Shown: piece after piece, positions 37,288 to 46,047 of the stretch
Position numbering within the stretch: position 1 is the first letter of the stretch
Layout: each line of letters begins with the position of its first letter
NCBI GenBank assembly: GCA_001644045.1
Contig: LUUF01000076.1
Coordinates: 1-64,000 of the forward strand
DNA length: 64,000 nt
Reading direction: 5' to 3'
From: Methylomonas methanica
GTDB taxonomy: Bacteria > Pseudomonadota > Gammaproteobacteria > Methylococcales > Methylomonadaceae
The notes under the pieces: generated by a model
Told to the model about the DNA's origin: nothing
What the model saw: only the letters and a program-made list of their open reading frames with translations
Databases searched by the model: none
Position numbers and translations under genes: made by a program

Positions 37288-38462
37288 TGAGCGAGTTCGC
37301 GTGGTGCTTCGACCGCGTTGACCTGCATGCCCGCTACCGGCACCGGCATTTCCGACACCACCACGCGGTCGCCTGGATTTAGTCCGGCTTTGATAACGAT
37401 GCGCTCGGCTTCCTGGCGCAGCACTTCTAGCTGACGGATTTCCAAGCGCTGCTCGGCATTGACTAGTTTGGCTTGTTGCAAGCTGCTCAGCGCGGTGCGT
37501 GGCAAGATAAACAGGCCGTCGCGGCGTACGCCTTCGATCTCGGCTTGCACGAACAAGCCGCTCAGCAAAGGCTGGCTATCCGGGGTTTCCCGGAACGGCT
37601 CGGCAATTTGGGCGACCAGATACAGCTGACCGCTGTTATCGTCCAATGCCGCTTCGCTACGGACGATGCGGCCTTGCCAGCTTTGCGGCTTGCCGGCCAG
37701 TTCCGCGCGCAAGGTCACCGCCGGCCAGCGGCCGGTTTTGCCGTTTTGCCCCAAGGGCAGTTCCAGAAAAGCCAGTTTTTCCGTGCCTATCGGCAGACGG
37801 ATTTCGGCGACGTCGCTGGCGTAAATCCGCGCCACCACCGCGCCGGACGGGATGTATTGTCCCAAGCCGGCTTGCTTGTTGAGCACCCGGCCGGCAAACG
37901 GTGCCCGCAATTCGCAGCGGCTGCGATTGAGTTTGGCCTTGGCCAGGTCGGCTTCGGCGGCCTTGAGCTTGGCCTGCGCCTCGGCCAATTGCGGCTTGTG
38001 TAGCGCCAGCGGACTCGGTTCGCCTTCGCCCAATGCTTGCCATTCGCTCTGCGCCTGCTCGACTTGGGCCTGTTCATTGATCAGTACCCGCTGGGCCTCG
38101 GCCAACTGCGCCTCGGCCGTGACGATGGCGTAATCGTAATCTCGCGGGTCTATGGTCAGCAGCAATTCGTTGGCGGCAAAGAAACCGCCGGCGGCCATGG
38201 CCGGATGTACCTGCGCCACTTTGCCGCCGACTTCGCTGACTAAATCGATGGTCTCCCGCGGCGCCACTACGCCTTGCGACATCACGTTTAGTCGTAGACT
38301 TTGTGGTTCGGCGCGCACGACATTGACGTTGGGAATAGCCGGTTCGGCGCTTTGCTGAACGGTTTGCGGCTTGGTGGCGATAATCGCCCAGGCCGCGCCG
38401 GCCGCCGCCAGCAAGACCAGAATCGGTAACAGGATTTTCAAATTGAGTGCTTGCGGCTTCAA
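37284..38462 (-). CDS. RND efflux periplasmic adaptor (membrane fusion protein)
   Basis: 392 residues. One N-terminal membrane anchor (about 10-30), a lipoyl/barrel-sandwich region split by an alpha-hairpin coiled coil (about 110-185, rich in Gln/Glu/Ala), then beta-barrel and membrane-proximal domains, the usual HlyD/AcrA-type order. It links the permease to the outer-membrane channel. Overlaps both neighbours by 4 bases. Confidence 0.92.
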   Translation of the reverse strand: MKPQALNLKILLPILVLLAAAGAAWAIIATKPQTVQQSAEPAIPNVNVVRAEPQSLRLNVMSQGVVAPRETIDLVSEVGGKVAQVHPAMAAGGFFAANELLLTIDPRDYDYAIVTAEAQLAEAQRVLINEQAQVEQAQSEWQALGEGEPSPLALHKPQLAEAQAKLKAAEADLAKAKLNRSRCELRAPFAGRVLNKQAGLGQYIPSGAVVARIYASDVAEIRLPIGTEKLAFLELPLGQNGKTGRWPAVTLRAELAGKPQSWQGRIVRSEAALDDNSGQLYLVAQIAEPFRETPDSQPLLSGLFVQAEIEGVRRDGLFILPRTALSSLQQAKLVNAEQRLEIRQLEVLRQEAERIVIKAGLNPGDRVVVSEMPVPVAGMQVNAVEAPRELAQ

Positions 38463-39871
38463 ACGCCACCGCCTAATGCCAGATAGAGGTTGATACGGTT
38501 GTTCAATAATTGCCGCTGCACGGCCAGATGCGCGCTTTGCGCATTCAGAGTGCTGCGGTAGCTGTCGAGCAAGGTAAGAATTTCGATCAAGCCCTGCCGG
38601 TAGGAATACACCGCCAGCTTGCGGCTGGCTTCGGTTTGCTCGACGGCTTCGCGCAGCGTTTGTTCCTGAGTTCGCAGCCAGGCTTCGGCGGCCAGCGCTT
38701 GTTCAACTTCCCGGAAGGCGTTCAGGGCCACGCTTTGGTATTGGTTAAACACTTCCTGGACTTTAGCCTCGTTGAAACGAATCTCGCCTTGCAGCCGGCT
38801 ACCGGTAAACAGCGGCTGGGCCAAGCCGGCCGCAAGATTCCAGGCCGCCGCGCGCGGGTCGATAATCTCAGTCAACGCCGCGCTACTTGAACCGCCGGCT
38901 CCGGTTAACGTCACACGCGGCAGCAAGGCTTTTTCGGCACTCTCCAAACGTGAATCGGCGGCCCGCAGCCGCTTGAAGGCCGCTATCACATCCGGGCGGC
39001 GTTCCAACAGCTCGGAGGGTAGGCCGGCGCTCAAGGTGGGTGGTGGCTGCGGTAACCGGAATGTAGGGTCGAATTCATTCGACCCATCTTGCCTGACTGG
39101 ATCGTTCCCCGGATAGCGGCCCAGTAATACTTGCAGTCGCTTGCCAATTAATTGCACATCGTTACTGGCCTGCGCCAGCTGTGCTTTGGCATTAGCCAAA
39201 TCAGTCAGCACCAGCCGTAAATCCAGGCCACGAGTCAAACCCTTGTTGAAGCGACCGCGCACCAATTCGACGATCACGCCTCTGTCCTTTACCGACTGCG
39301 CTGCCACCGCTGCTTGCAACTGCGCTTCGCCGAGTTCGAAATAGGCTTGGGCTATCCGCGCCGCCAACGATAATTGCGCGGCACGGTAATCGTCGCCGGC
39401 GGCCTCGGCTTCGGTTTCCGCCGCTTGCTGTCCGGCCTTGATCCGGCCCCAGACATCCAGTTCCCAACTCAGATTGAACATCGCCGTAAACGCGCCGTAT
39501 TCGCTGCTTTCACCGCCGGTATTGATTTTTGCGCGCTGATAACCTGGCGTAAACGCCAGTTGCGGCCAGCGCTCGGAACCGGCGATGACCGCCTGTTCGC
39601 GTGCAGCCTCGACGCGCGCGGCGGCACTTTGCAGATCGAAGTTGTCGGTCAGACCACCCTTTACCAGTACCGTTAATCGCGCGTCGTTAAAAGCTTCCAG
39701 CCAGCCGGTCGCGGCCGGTTCGGCAAAATGGCCATTGCTGCTCCAGTGCTGCGGTGCCGGAAAAGCCAAAGCCCAGGCATCGCGCGGCGCGGGCGATTCG
39801 CAACCGACGGCCAATAGCACCGACAGGGCTGAGAAAATCCGTGGCATCGGGCGATTGGGTTGGGCGGGCAT
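38459..39871 (-). CDS. Outer-membrane efflux lipoprotein, NodT/OprM family
   Basis: 470 residues with two OEP repeats, the TolC-like fold. The lipobox is LAVGC near residue 24, so it is a lipoprotein as in OprM. The start may be ATG 39871 or ATG 39847; the second gives a more typical signal peptide. After the conserved LLGRYPG and before LPSELLERRPD there is an extra stretch of about 15-18 residues coded by a palindromic repeat (39066-39085). First gene of the efflux operon. Confidence 0.9.
   Translation of the reverse strand: MPAQPNRPMPRIFSALSVLLAVGCESPAPRDAWALAFPAPQHWSSNGHFAEPAATGWLEAFNDARLTVLVKGGLTDNFDLQSAAARVEAAREQAVIAGSERWPQLAFTPGYQRAKINTGGESSEYGAFTAMFNLSWELDVWGRIKAGQQAAETEAEAAGDDYRAAQLSLAARIAQAYFELGEAQLQAAVAAQSVKDRGVIVELVRGRFNKGLTRGLDLRLVLTDLANAKAQLAQASNDVQLIGKRLQVLLGRYPGNDPVRQDGSNEFDPTFRLPQPPPTLSAGLPSELLERRPDVIAAFKRLRAADSRLESAEKALLPRVTLTGAGGSSSAALTEIIDPRAAAWNLAAGLAQPLFTGSRLQGEIRFNEAKVQEVFNQYQSVALNAFREVEQALAAEAWLRTQEQTLREAVEQTEASRKLAVYSYRQGLIEILTLLDSYRSTLNAQSAHLAVQRQLLNNRINLYLALGGGV
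39066..39085. repeat. Palindrome inserted in frame inside the efflux channel gene
   Basis: GGGTCGAATTCATTCGACCC has 8-base perfect arms around TTCA. GTCGAATT/AATTCGAC palindromes are typical of extragenic repeats. Here the unit sits inside the coding sequence and keeps the frame, adding residues (around NEFDPT) to a loop where family members have none. Confidence 0.6.
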
Positions 39872-40091
39872 TTATTAGGCGAAATGGCGGAAAGTAAGCG
39901 GACTATTAAATAAGACGTTCAAGACCGCGAAATCCCCACCGCAGCCGAAAAATACTGGCACAAAATTCCGCGCGGCAATCCACCGCGTTTTTTGCAAGGT
40001 GCGGGGCGAAGCAGTCATCGAGAATACGGGTTCAAGCTACCGCAACGAACCGTCGGTAAGGACTTGATAGTTAAGGATTGAAACAAAAGTA

Positions 40092-40150
40092 CCGGTCAGG
40101 CAAGTCTAAATGCGGAATATAAGAACCACTCGGCACTCCTCCCTGACCGG
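40092..40150. repeat. Long-range inverted repeat downstream of the first TonB receptor
   Basis: CCGGTCAGG at 40092-40100 and CCTGACCGG at 40142-40150 are perfect 9-base arms 41 bases apart, in the 340-base gap between the efflux operon start and the TonB receptor's stop. It could be a terminator-like structure for the receptor gene or an operator for the efflux operon; nothing decides. Confidence 0.35.
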
Positions 40151-40213
40151 ATAACAATTTTTTCAAACCGATCAGCGAGATATGCCGCTTATAACTTTAT
40201 GAGGCCGGATCAA

Positions 40214-42631
40214 TCAGTATTCTATTTTGATAGCCCCCATAAATGTCCGAGGCGCGCCGTAATAGGTGGGTCCGTAACTGTAAATGGACGCGGCATAGGT
40301 CTTATCGAGCAGATTGTCGACATTCAGCTGCGCGGTGATTCTTGACTTGCCAACTTGCCAAGCCTGGCTTGCCATCAAATTGAATATCGCATAACCAGGC
40401 GCCTGCGCGGTTTCGTAGTACCCAATTTCCCGTTGACTAAGCGCTTGCATGCCGGCGCCCAGCTTTAAACCTTTCAGATCGCCATCCTGCAATTGGTAGG
40501 TCGTCCATAAACTGCCATTGTGCTTTGGGGCGTTGTTCAAGCGCTTACCAACCACCGTGGGATCGGTTTCATCCACAATGCTTTTCGCGAACGGCATGTA
40601 GGAATAAGCGCCGATGATATTCCAGCCGGGCAGAATTTCGCCGCTTAGGTCGAACTCGATACCGCGGGATTCGGCTTCGCCCTGAGCGCGGGAGAATGCC
40701 AACCAAGTAGCGATGGGCGAATTGCGCTTGGTGAGATCGTAGTACGCCAAGGTAGTGCTCAATCGGCCGTCAAACAGCTCGGTTTTTGCGCCTACTTCCC
40801 ATTGATCGGCGGTTTGCGCGGGCAAGGGTTTGCCGTCGGCGCCGAAGTAATTCGGAGCGCCAAAATTTTCGGTATAGCTGCCATACAAAGAGAACTCCGG
40901 TATCGGTTGCCATATCACGCCGCCACGGGGCGAAACCCGCTCGGAGTGGGTATCCGGGGCAGGACCGGTGCCAAACTCGCCGGTACTGCTGGATGTCATA
41001 TCGGCATTGTCGTAGCGCAAGCCGGCCAACACATGCACATGAAAGGGCAATTCGATTTGATCTTGAGCGTATAGGCCAAACCACGGAATGGTGGAATTTG
41101 AATAAGTCACATCGGTTGGCAAGACCGTCGGCGCGACCGACGCATGACTTGGACGATAAATATTGGTGACATCATAAAGTGCGGTGTTAAAGCCGAATCC
41201 CGCCATGGATGCCCGGTAATCGGTACGATAATAGTCGCCGCCCAGCAATAAAGTGTGTTTCAAAAATGCTGTGTCGAACTTACCCGTCAGCTCCAGGGCG
41301 TTGAAGAAATTGTGCTGATAGTCGTTGCCGTCGGTGTTTTGCGCAAAAAATGCCCGATTAACATCGCCTGTCGCTGGATCCACACTCGATCCGCTATTCG
41401 CCGACATGGTCAAATTATGATTGCTGAAATTAAAGCGATGGTGCAATTTCCAGTTATCGTTAAACTCATGCTCGGTGTTGAAAGACAGCATGATGTATTC
41501 GTCTTCCTGGTAATTCCACGGGTCGCCAAGATTCAAACTTCGTGAAATGGGAGCAGGCCTACTGCCCATCACCGGCACGGTGCCGCGCCCCATTTCCTTA
41601 ATATCGCTATATTCCAGCTTGAAAGTCGATACCGTTCTATCGCTAATGTTCCAGCGCAACGTCGGTGCAACCATCAGCCGCTCGTTACCACCGAACTCTT
41701 GAAAACTATGGTTACTTTGATAGCCCAAATTGAATCGGTAAGCCAAATCCTTGTTTTCGGTTAAAGGTCCGGTCGCATCGACGCTGGTGCGATATAAATC
41801 AAATGAGCCGAACTGTTGGCGCAGGCTGTAATACGGTGTATCCAAAGGTTGCTTGGTGACAAAATTAACCAAACCGCCCGGTTGGGTGCGGCCGTAAAGA
41901 ATCGACCCCGGCCCCTTTAGAACTTCCACCCGTTCGACGTTTTCCAAATCTTCGGTGTGAGCCCATTGGCTTTGATTCAAAAAACCATCGCGGTAGTTGT
42001 TGTAGTTGCCAAAGCCTCGAATGAAAAAATGGCCGCTACCACCCAAGCCGCTGGTAACGCCACTCACGTTTCTTAGCGCCTGATCGATGGTTATTGCCTG
42101 CTGATCTTTTAACACCGCCTGCGGCACACTCTTGACCGACATCGGGGTTTGCATGATCGAGGTATCGGTTCTAGTGGCTGTCGTGGCATTACTGCGCTTG
42201 TAATCGGTACTAAAGGGATCCTCGCCTTCAAAATAGGAAGCGGCCCTGGCAACCACATTCACCGCCGGCAACGCCGTCGGATCCTGCTTGTAATTCAAGG
42301 CTTGTCTTTCGATCACTATATTGCCGTTTTCAGCCACGCGGTAACTCAGACCGCTGCTTCCCAGCAGCTGTTGCAATGCGGCTTCCGGCGTGTAGTTGCC
42401 GTTGATGCCCTTGCTTTGCAAGCCCTCGGTAATTGCGGTGTCGTAGACCAATTGCAAACCGCCGGTTTCCGCCAGGCGATTTAGCGCGGTAGACAGGGAG
42501 CCGGCGGGGATGTTGAAAGCCCGGCTGGCACTGTCCGCAACCGCGACGCCGGAAACCGCCAACACAGCGCCTAAAACCAGTGCCGAAGCCTGTCCAAACA
42601 GCCCGCCGCCAAGTGTTATTTTCAACGTCAT
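40214..42631 (-). CDS. TonB-dependent siderophore receptor with STN signalling domain
   Basis: 805 residues. A signal peptide ends near GVAVADSA (about 33). An STN domain follows (about 38-110: FNIPAGSLSTALNRLAE, GSSGLSYRV), then the plug with QTPMSVKSVPQAVLKDQQA, VLKGPGSILYGRTQPGGLVNFVTKQP, then a 22-strand barrel ending in aromatic KIEY. STN domains signal to a FecR anti-sigma protein when ligand binds. GAGGGAA precedes the ATG. The divergent neighbour is an ECF sigma gene, but no FecR is adjacent. Confidence 0.92.
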   Translation of the reverse strand: MTLKITLGGGLFGQASALVLGAVLAVSGVAVADSASRAFNIPAGSLSTALNRLAETGGLQLVYDTAITEGLQSKGINGNYTPEAALQQLLGSSGLSYRVAENGNIVIERQALNYKQDPTALPAVNVVARAASYFEGEDPFSTDYKRSNATTATRTDTSIMQTPMSVKSVPQAVLKDQQAITIDQALRNVSGVTSGLGGSGHFFIRGFGNYNNYRDGFLNQSQWAHTEDLENVERVEVLKGPGSILYGRTQPGGLVNFVTKQPLDTPYYSLRQQFGSFDLYRTSVDATGPLTENKDLAYRFNLGYQSNHSFQEFGGNERLMVAPTLRWNISDRTVSTFKLEYSDIKEMGRGTVPVMGSRPAPISRSLNLGDPWNYQEDEYIMLSFNTEHEFNDNWKLHHRFNFSNHNLTMSANSGSSVDPATGDVNRAFFAQNTDGNDYQHNFFNALELTGKFDTAFLKHTLLLGGDYYRTDYRASMAGFGFNTALYDVTNIYRPSHASVAPTVLPTDVTYSNSTIPWFGLYAQDQIELPFHVHVLAGLRYDNADMTSSSTGEFGTGPAPDTHSERVSPRGGVIWQPIPEFSLYGSYTENFGAPNYFGADGKPLPAQTADQWEVGAKTELFDGRLSTTLAYYDLTKRNSPIATWLAFSRAQGEAESRGIEFDLSGEILPGWNIIGAYSYMPFAKSIVDETDPTVVGKRLNNAPKHNGSLWTTYQLQDGDLKGLKLGAGMQALSQREIGYYETAQAPGYAIFNLMASQAWQVGKSRITAQLNVDNLLDKTYAASIYSYGPTYYGAPRTFMGAIKIEY

Positions 42632-42813
42632 GAATTTCCCTCGATATTGTTAAATTGTGACTATCGTTGTTTTGACGCGCGACACGGATAAAACAGGAGG
42701 CGAGGGATGAAAATTCTTCCTGACTAGTAAGCTGCTTAAGCGATCCCAAAGGGCGCAAGAGTGGGCATCCAGTGCCATGGATGGCAGGTTACGAACTAGC
42801 CATGCCGCCTGGA

Positions 42814-42834
42814 TTTCGGCATCCCCTGCCGAAA
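42814..42834. repeat. REP-like hairpin upstream of the first ECF sigma gene
   Basis: TTTCGGCA/TGCCGAAA, 8-base arms with a 5-base loop, in the context GGATTTCGGCATCCCCTG...AATGACG. The pattern of a hairpin followed by AATGACG is like widespread proteobacterial extragenic repeats. A degenerate relative ending GCGGGAATGACGG lies at about 45125-45143. Confidence 0.5.
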
Positions 42835-43092
42835 TGACGATTTTGAGCATGCGCGAGGCAATGAGCTGAAGCGACTTGCTAATCAGTTAAGACAGTGATT
42901 TACAGCCGGCTTGCGAGTCGAGTGCCGCGACAACGCCAATAAAAAATAGGTGATATGCCGCACCGAATACGGCATCTGCCTTATTTATTGCCCGTAAGCT
43001 TTGCCTGCAAACTCGGCGAGAACCAAACTAATCCGTACCAAAGCCGCAAATACCCTGGATCTCGCCGCACTTACGGCGTTTACGGTTTTTGC

Positions 43093-43108
43093 CTGGCATG
43101 ATTCTGGC
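43093..43108 (+). promoter_or_regulatory. Sigma-54-like -24/-12 promoter of ECF sigma gene 1
   Basis: CTGGCATG-ATTC-TGGC. The GG of the -24 box and the GC of the -12 box have the exact spacing of the TGGCACG-N4-TTGC consensus. The -12 C is 47 bases before the chosen ATG at 43155. Confidence 0.55.
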
Positions 43109-43154
43109 ACCGGCTTTTGATTCAAAACTCACCGCATCCGGCAAATCCCACAAT

Positions 43155-43706
43155 ATGAACTTGGACATAAACTCGCTTTATCGCCTGCATTGCAAGGAGC
43201 TGCTGCATCATCTGCTGCGGATAGTCAAATGCCAGGAAACCGCTGAAGATCTGGTGCAAGAAAGTTATCTGATTTTGGCCCGCACCGCCAACGCTACGGC
43301 AATCGAGCACCCCCGCAGCTTTTTGTATCGCACCGCCAGCAATCTGGCGCTGGATCATCTGCGCCACGATAAAATCGTCGAACGCCATCAGGAAGCGGCT
43401 ATACACATGGACGAACCGGAACAGCCCGGCGTGGAAAGCGAAATCGCCAGCCAGCAATGCCGTACCTTGTTGTACCAAACCATCGCCGAACTGCCGCCGC
43501 GTTGTCGAGATGCTTTTATACTGCATAAAATTCGCGGCCTGAGTTATCGGGAAGTGGCCAATGTGCTGGATATTTCCGAAAGTGCGGTGGAAAAGCACAT
43601 CGTCAAAGGCTTGGTGCATTGCCGTCAGCAACGGGCGCAACTGGCGATCGCCTTTCTGCCAACGCCGAACTGTTGGCAATCGGACTACTACCGAGCCGCC
43701 GGCTAG
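43155..43706 (+). CDS. FecI-type ECF sigma factor (copy 1)
   Basis: 183 residues from the ATG at 43155. Region 2 has LLRIVKCQETAEDLVQESYLIL and the helix RSFLYRTASNLALDHLRH; region 4 has LPPRCRDAFILHKIRGLSYREVA followed by the recognition helix. It would direct RNA polymerase to a TonB receptor promoter, most likely the divergent receptor at 40214-42631. Unlike the other three copies there is no fecR downstream; a sialidase-fold protein follows instead. An earlier in-frame start (43089) is not conserved. Confidence 0.88.
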   Translation: MNLDINSLYRLHCKELLHHLLRIVKCQETAEDLVQESYLILARTANATAIEHPRSFLYRTASNLALDHLRHDKIVERHQEAAIHMDEPEQPGVESEIASQQCRTLLYQTIAELPPRCRDAFILHKIRGLSYREVANVLDISESAVEKHIVKGLVHCRQQRAQLAIAFLPTPNCWQSDYYRAAG

Positions 43707-43764
43707 AGGCTGACAAGCCTTACACCGAGCAAATTTACAAACCACGTCCGCCCGAGTTAAAAAA

Positions 43765-45018
43765 ATGATTTCTCCTTCTACCCATGGTCGCAAAATGCAT
43801 ACTCTCAAGGTCTTTTTCAGCATAATCGGCGGACTGCTGCTGCTTTTTCCAAGCGCGCAAAACGCATTCGCCAAACCGCCGCACGCATTGCCGATGACCG
43901 AACTGCAAGTCCCGGCACATGGCGCCAGCCAGCAACACCATCTGGCGCAGACCGCCGGCGGCGAGCTGATCGTCAGTTGGGTGGAAATCGACGGTGGCAG
44001 CAGCACCGCTAAATTTTCCATCCTGGAAAAGCAGGGCTGGAGCATGCCGTTAACGGTAGTCAAGGTCGAAGGTAAATTGGCCGATCCGCCGGTGGTGCTG
44101 GGCCTGAGCGACGGCAGTCTGGCAGCAGCCTGGATGCCGTACGTGAAGGATTCCCCGGACCGCTATGCGGCGGACATCTATCTAGCCAGATCGATAGACG
44201 GCGGCCTGACCTGGAGTGCGCCGCTAAAACCCTATGGCGATGATGCGCGTATCTACGATGCGCAAATGTCTCTGGCCGCGCTGCCCGATGCGCGGCTCGC
44301 CTTGGTCTGGAGCGATATGCGCTATACCAGCCACGATTCATCCGCCGACAAACAAAACAACCGCTACCAATTAATGGCGAGCGTAATTGACAAAAACTGG
44401 CGCGCCAGCCCGGAGCTGGTGCTGGATAACGATGTCTGCTCTTGCTGCCGCAGCTACACCGACGCGCAGGAAGAGCAACTGGTGACTGTTTATCGCGACC
44501 ATGCCGTCGGCGAAATTCGCGACATCAGCGCGGTGCGCTGGCAAGCCGACGGCCATCCGCAAATCGCTAACGTTCATGCGGACGGCTGGGTGATTGGCGG
44601 CTGCCCCAGTAACGGGCCGTCCGTCGATCTAACGCCAACCAGTAGCGTGGCTGCCTGGTTCACGGCCGCAGACGGCAAAGGTCGGGTGAAGGTGGCATTT
44701 TCCAGCGACAAGGGCGCACAGTTTAACCAGCCTATCGAGCTGGACGCCGACGCCAGCGGCTATGCCAATGCCTTGCTGCTGGACGACGGCTCGGCCTTGG
44801 TAAGCTGGCGCGGCCGCAACGGCCCGGAGGATGAATTACGGGTTGCGAAAGTAACAACTGACGGCAAAGTCAGCCGGGAAACCACGGTGTATCGCGGCAG
44901 CTTTCCGAAATGGCCCAGCAAATACCTCGGTATGGCCCGAATCGGCAAGCAAGCGTTTGTCGCCTGGACCGATCCGGTGCAGAAAAAAGTGCGGCTGGTT
45001 TCTTTAACCATCGACTAA
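43765..45018 (+). CDS. Exported sialidase-fold (BNR-type) beta-propeller protein
   Basis: 417 residues from 43765 or 407 from the ATG at 43795, which fits the signal peptide better (cleavage near AFA-KPP). The mature protein has Asp-box-like repeats (SIDGGLTWS; SDKGAQF) and the propeller pattern of exo-alpha-sialidase-annotated proteins, but the sialidase Arg triad is not evident, so enzymatic activity is doubtful. A CSCC cluster (DVCSCCRSY) could bind a metal. It lies between an ECF sigma gene and an ECF/FecR/TonB module, suggesting a role in metal uptake or sensing. Confidence 0.65.
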   Translation: MISPSTHGRKMHTLKVFFSIIGGLLLLFPSAQNAFAKPPHALPMTELQVPAHGASQQHHLAQTAGGELIVSWVEIDGGSSTAKFSILEKQGWSMPLTVVKVEGKLADPPVVLGLSDGSLAAAWMPYVKDSPDRYAADIYLARSIDGGLTWSAPLKPYGDDARIYDAQMSLAALPDARLALVWSDMRYTSHDSSADKQNNRYQLMASVIDKNWRASPELVLDNDVCSCCRSYTDAQEEQLVTVYRDHAVGEIRDISAVRWQADGHPQIANVHADGWVIGGCPSNGPSVDLTPTSSVAAWFTAADGKGRVKVAFSSDKGAQFNQPIELDADASGYANALLLDDGSALVSWRGRNGPEDELRVAKVTTDGKVSRETTVYRGSFPKWPSKYLGMARIGKQAFVAWTDPVQKKVRLVSLTID

Positions 45019-45283
45019 GACGGGATATACGGGCGTGGTTAAGCCCCGTTATTAATCCGGCCCTCAAATCTCGTCTCTCCCGGGCAGGCGGGCGATGGAT
45101 TCGCTGCGCGGTCTAACGGCTCCCCCTTTCGCGGGAATGACGGCTACAGGAAATTAAAGCCCGGATAAATGCTTATTACCGGACCGATGCGTCAATTGCT
45201 ATTTTGACCGGCACGCTTCGTTGGCGGAAAAACTGCCAAACCGGTGGAATCAGCTCAAGCCTGCGCCATATGCCGTAATGCCA

Positions 45284-45324
45284 GCTAAAAACAGGCCATA
45301 TCGCCCAGCTTAATTGTTTTTAGC
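45284..45324. repeat. 10-base inverted repeat upstream of ECF sigma gene 2
   Basis: GCTAAAAACA at 45284-45293 and TGTTTTTAGC at 45315-45324 are perfect arms with a 21-base loop. It lies in the 430-base gap between the sialidase-fold gene and ECF gene 2 and could be a terminator (weak) or an operator. Confidence 0.35.
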
Positions 45325-45392
45325 GGACGCCAGACCGTCGCTGCCGGCGGCGAGCCGAGCTGGCGCGCGGCGTCTAACGACAAGCTAGCTGC

Positions 45393-45408
45393 TTGGCTTG
45401 GTTATTGC
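45393..45408 (+). promoter_or_regulatory. Sigma-54-like -24/-12 promoter of ECF sigma gene 2
   Basis: TTGGCTTG-GTTA-TTGC followed by TG. Both the GG and the GC elements are exact and correctly spaced. The -12 C is 41 bases before the ATG at 45449. Of the four ECF promoters this has the best -12 box. Confidence 0.6.
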
Positions 45409-45448
45409 TGAAAGGCAGCTTTACTTGCCCCAGCTGCCATCGCCTTCA

Positions 45449-45976
45449 ATGTCCAAACAATCACTGGGATTACTGCACACGCTGTTTCTGCAACACGCGC
45501 ATGAAATTGGTGCTTTTGTGCGCGGCCGCTGGCCGCGAGAGCCCGATGTAAGCGATATTGTGCAGGAAGCTTTTCTACGTTTATCGCAATATCCGGAGCC
45601 GCAAACCATCCAAAATCCGCGGGCATTTTTATTTCAGACCGCCGCCAACCTGACCGTTGACCGCCATCGCCGCCGCGAAACTCGCGAGCGTTTCGATGAG
45701 CCCGACGCAGACATCGAGCATGTTGCCGACCGGCACTTATCGCCGGAGCAATATTGTCAAACCCATCAGCAACTGGAGAAATTTTCCGCCTGGCTGGACG
45801 AATTGCCGGAATTGCGCCGGCATGCCTTTGTTTTATATCGTATCGAAGGCTGTTCCCATGCCGAAATTGCGAAACGCTTGGGCATTTCGGTACGTTGCTC
45901 GGAGCGTTACGTGATGCTGGCGATGCAACATATCGGCGCCAAACTCAGTGCCGAACCGGACCGGGATTGGCGGTAA
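45449..45976 (+). CDS. FecI-type ECF sigma factor (copy 2)
   Basis: 175 residues from the ATG at 45449 (an upstream TTG at 45398 would overlap the promoter). Region 2: FVRGRWPREPDVSDIVQEAFLRL and RAFLFQTAANLTVDRHRRR; region 4: LPELRRHAFVLYRIEGCSHAEIAKRLGIS. Followed after 71 bases by fecR and then an STN-type TonB receptor, the canonical FecI-FecR-FecA order. The predicted target is the receptor at 47139. Confidence 0.93.
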   Translation: MSKQSLGLLHTLFLQHAHEIGAFVRGRWPREPDVSDIVQEAFLRLSQYPEPQTIQNPRAFLFQTAANLTVDRHRRRETRERFDEPDADIEHVADRHLSPEQYCQTHQQLEKFSAWLDELPELRRHAFVLYRIEGCSHAEIAKRLGISVRCSERYVMLAMQHIGAKLSAEPDRDWR

Positions 45977-46047
45977 TTGCCGCTTGTCCCGTCTATTACA
46001 AAGTCCGGTAAACTGTGCCTTTGATAAACACATTTCAGTAACTTAGC

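Noticed and set aside
43122..44063. Long minus-strand frame (313 codons) opposite ECF sigma gene 1 and the propeller gene
   Set aside because: It is antisense to two genes with clear homology, and its composition is what the complementary strand of GC-rich coding DNA gives.
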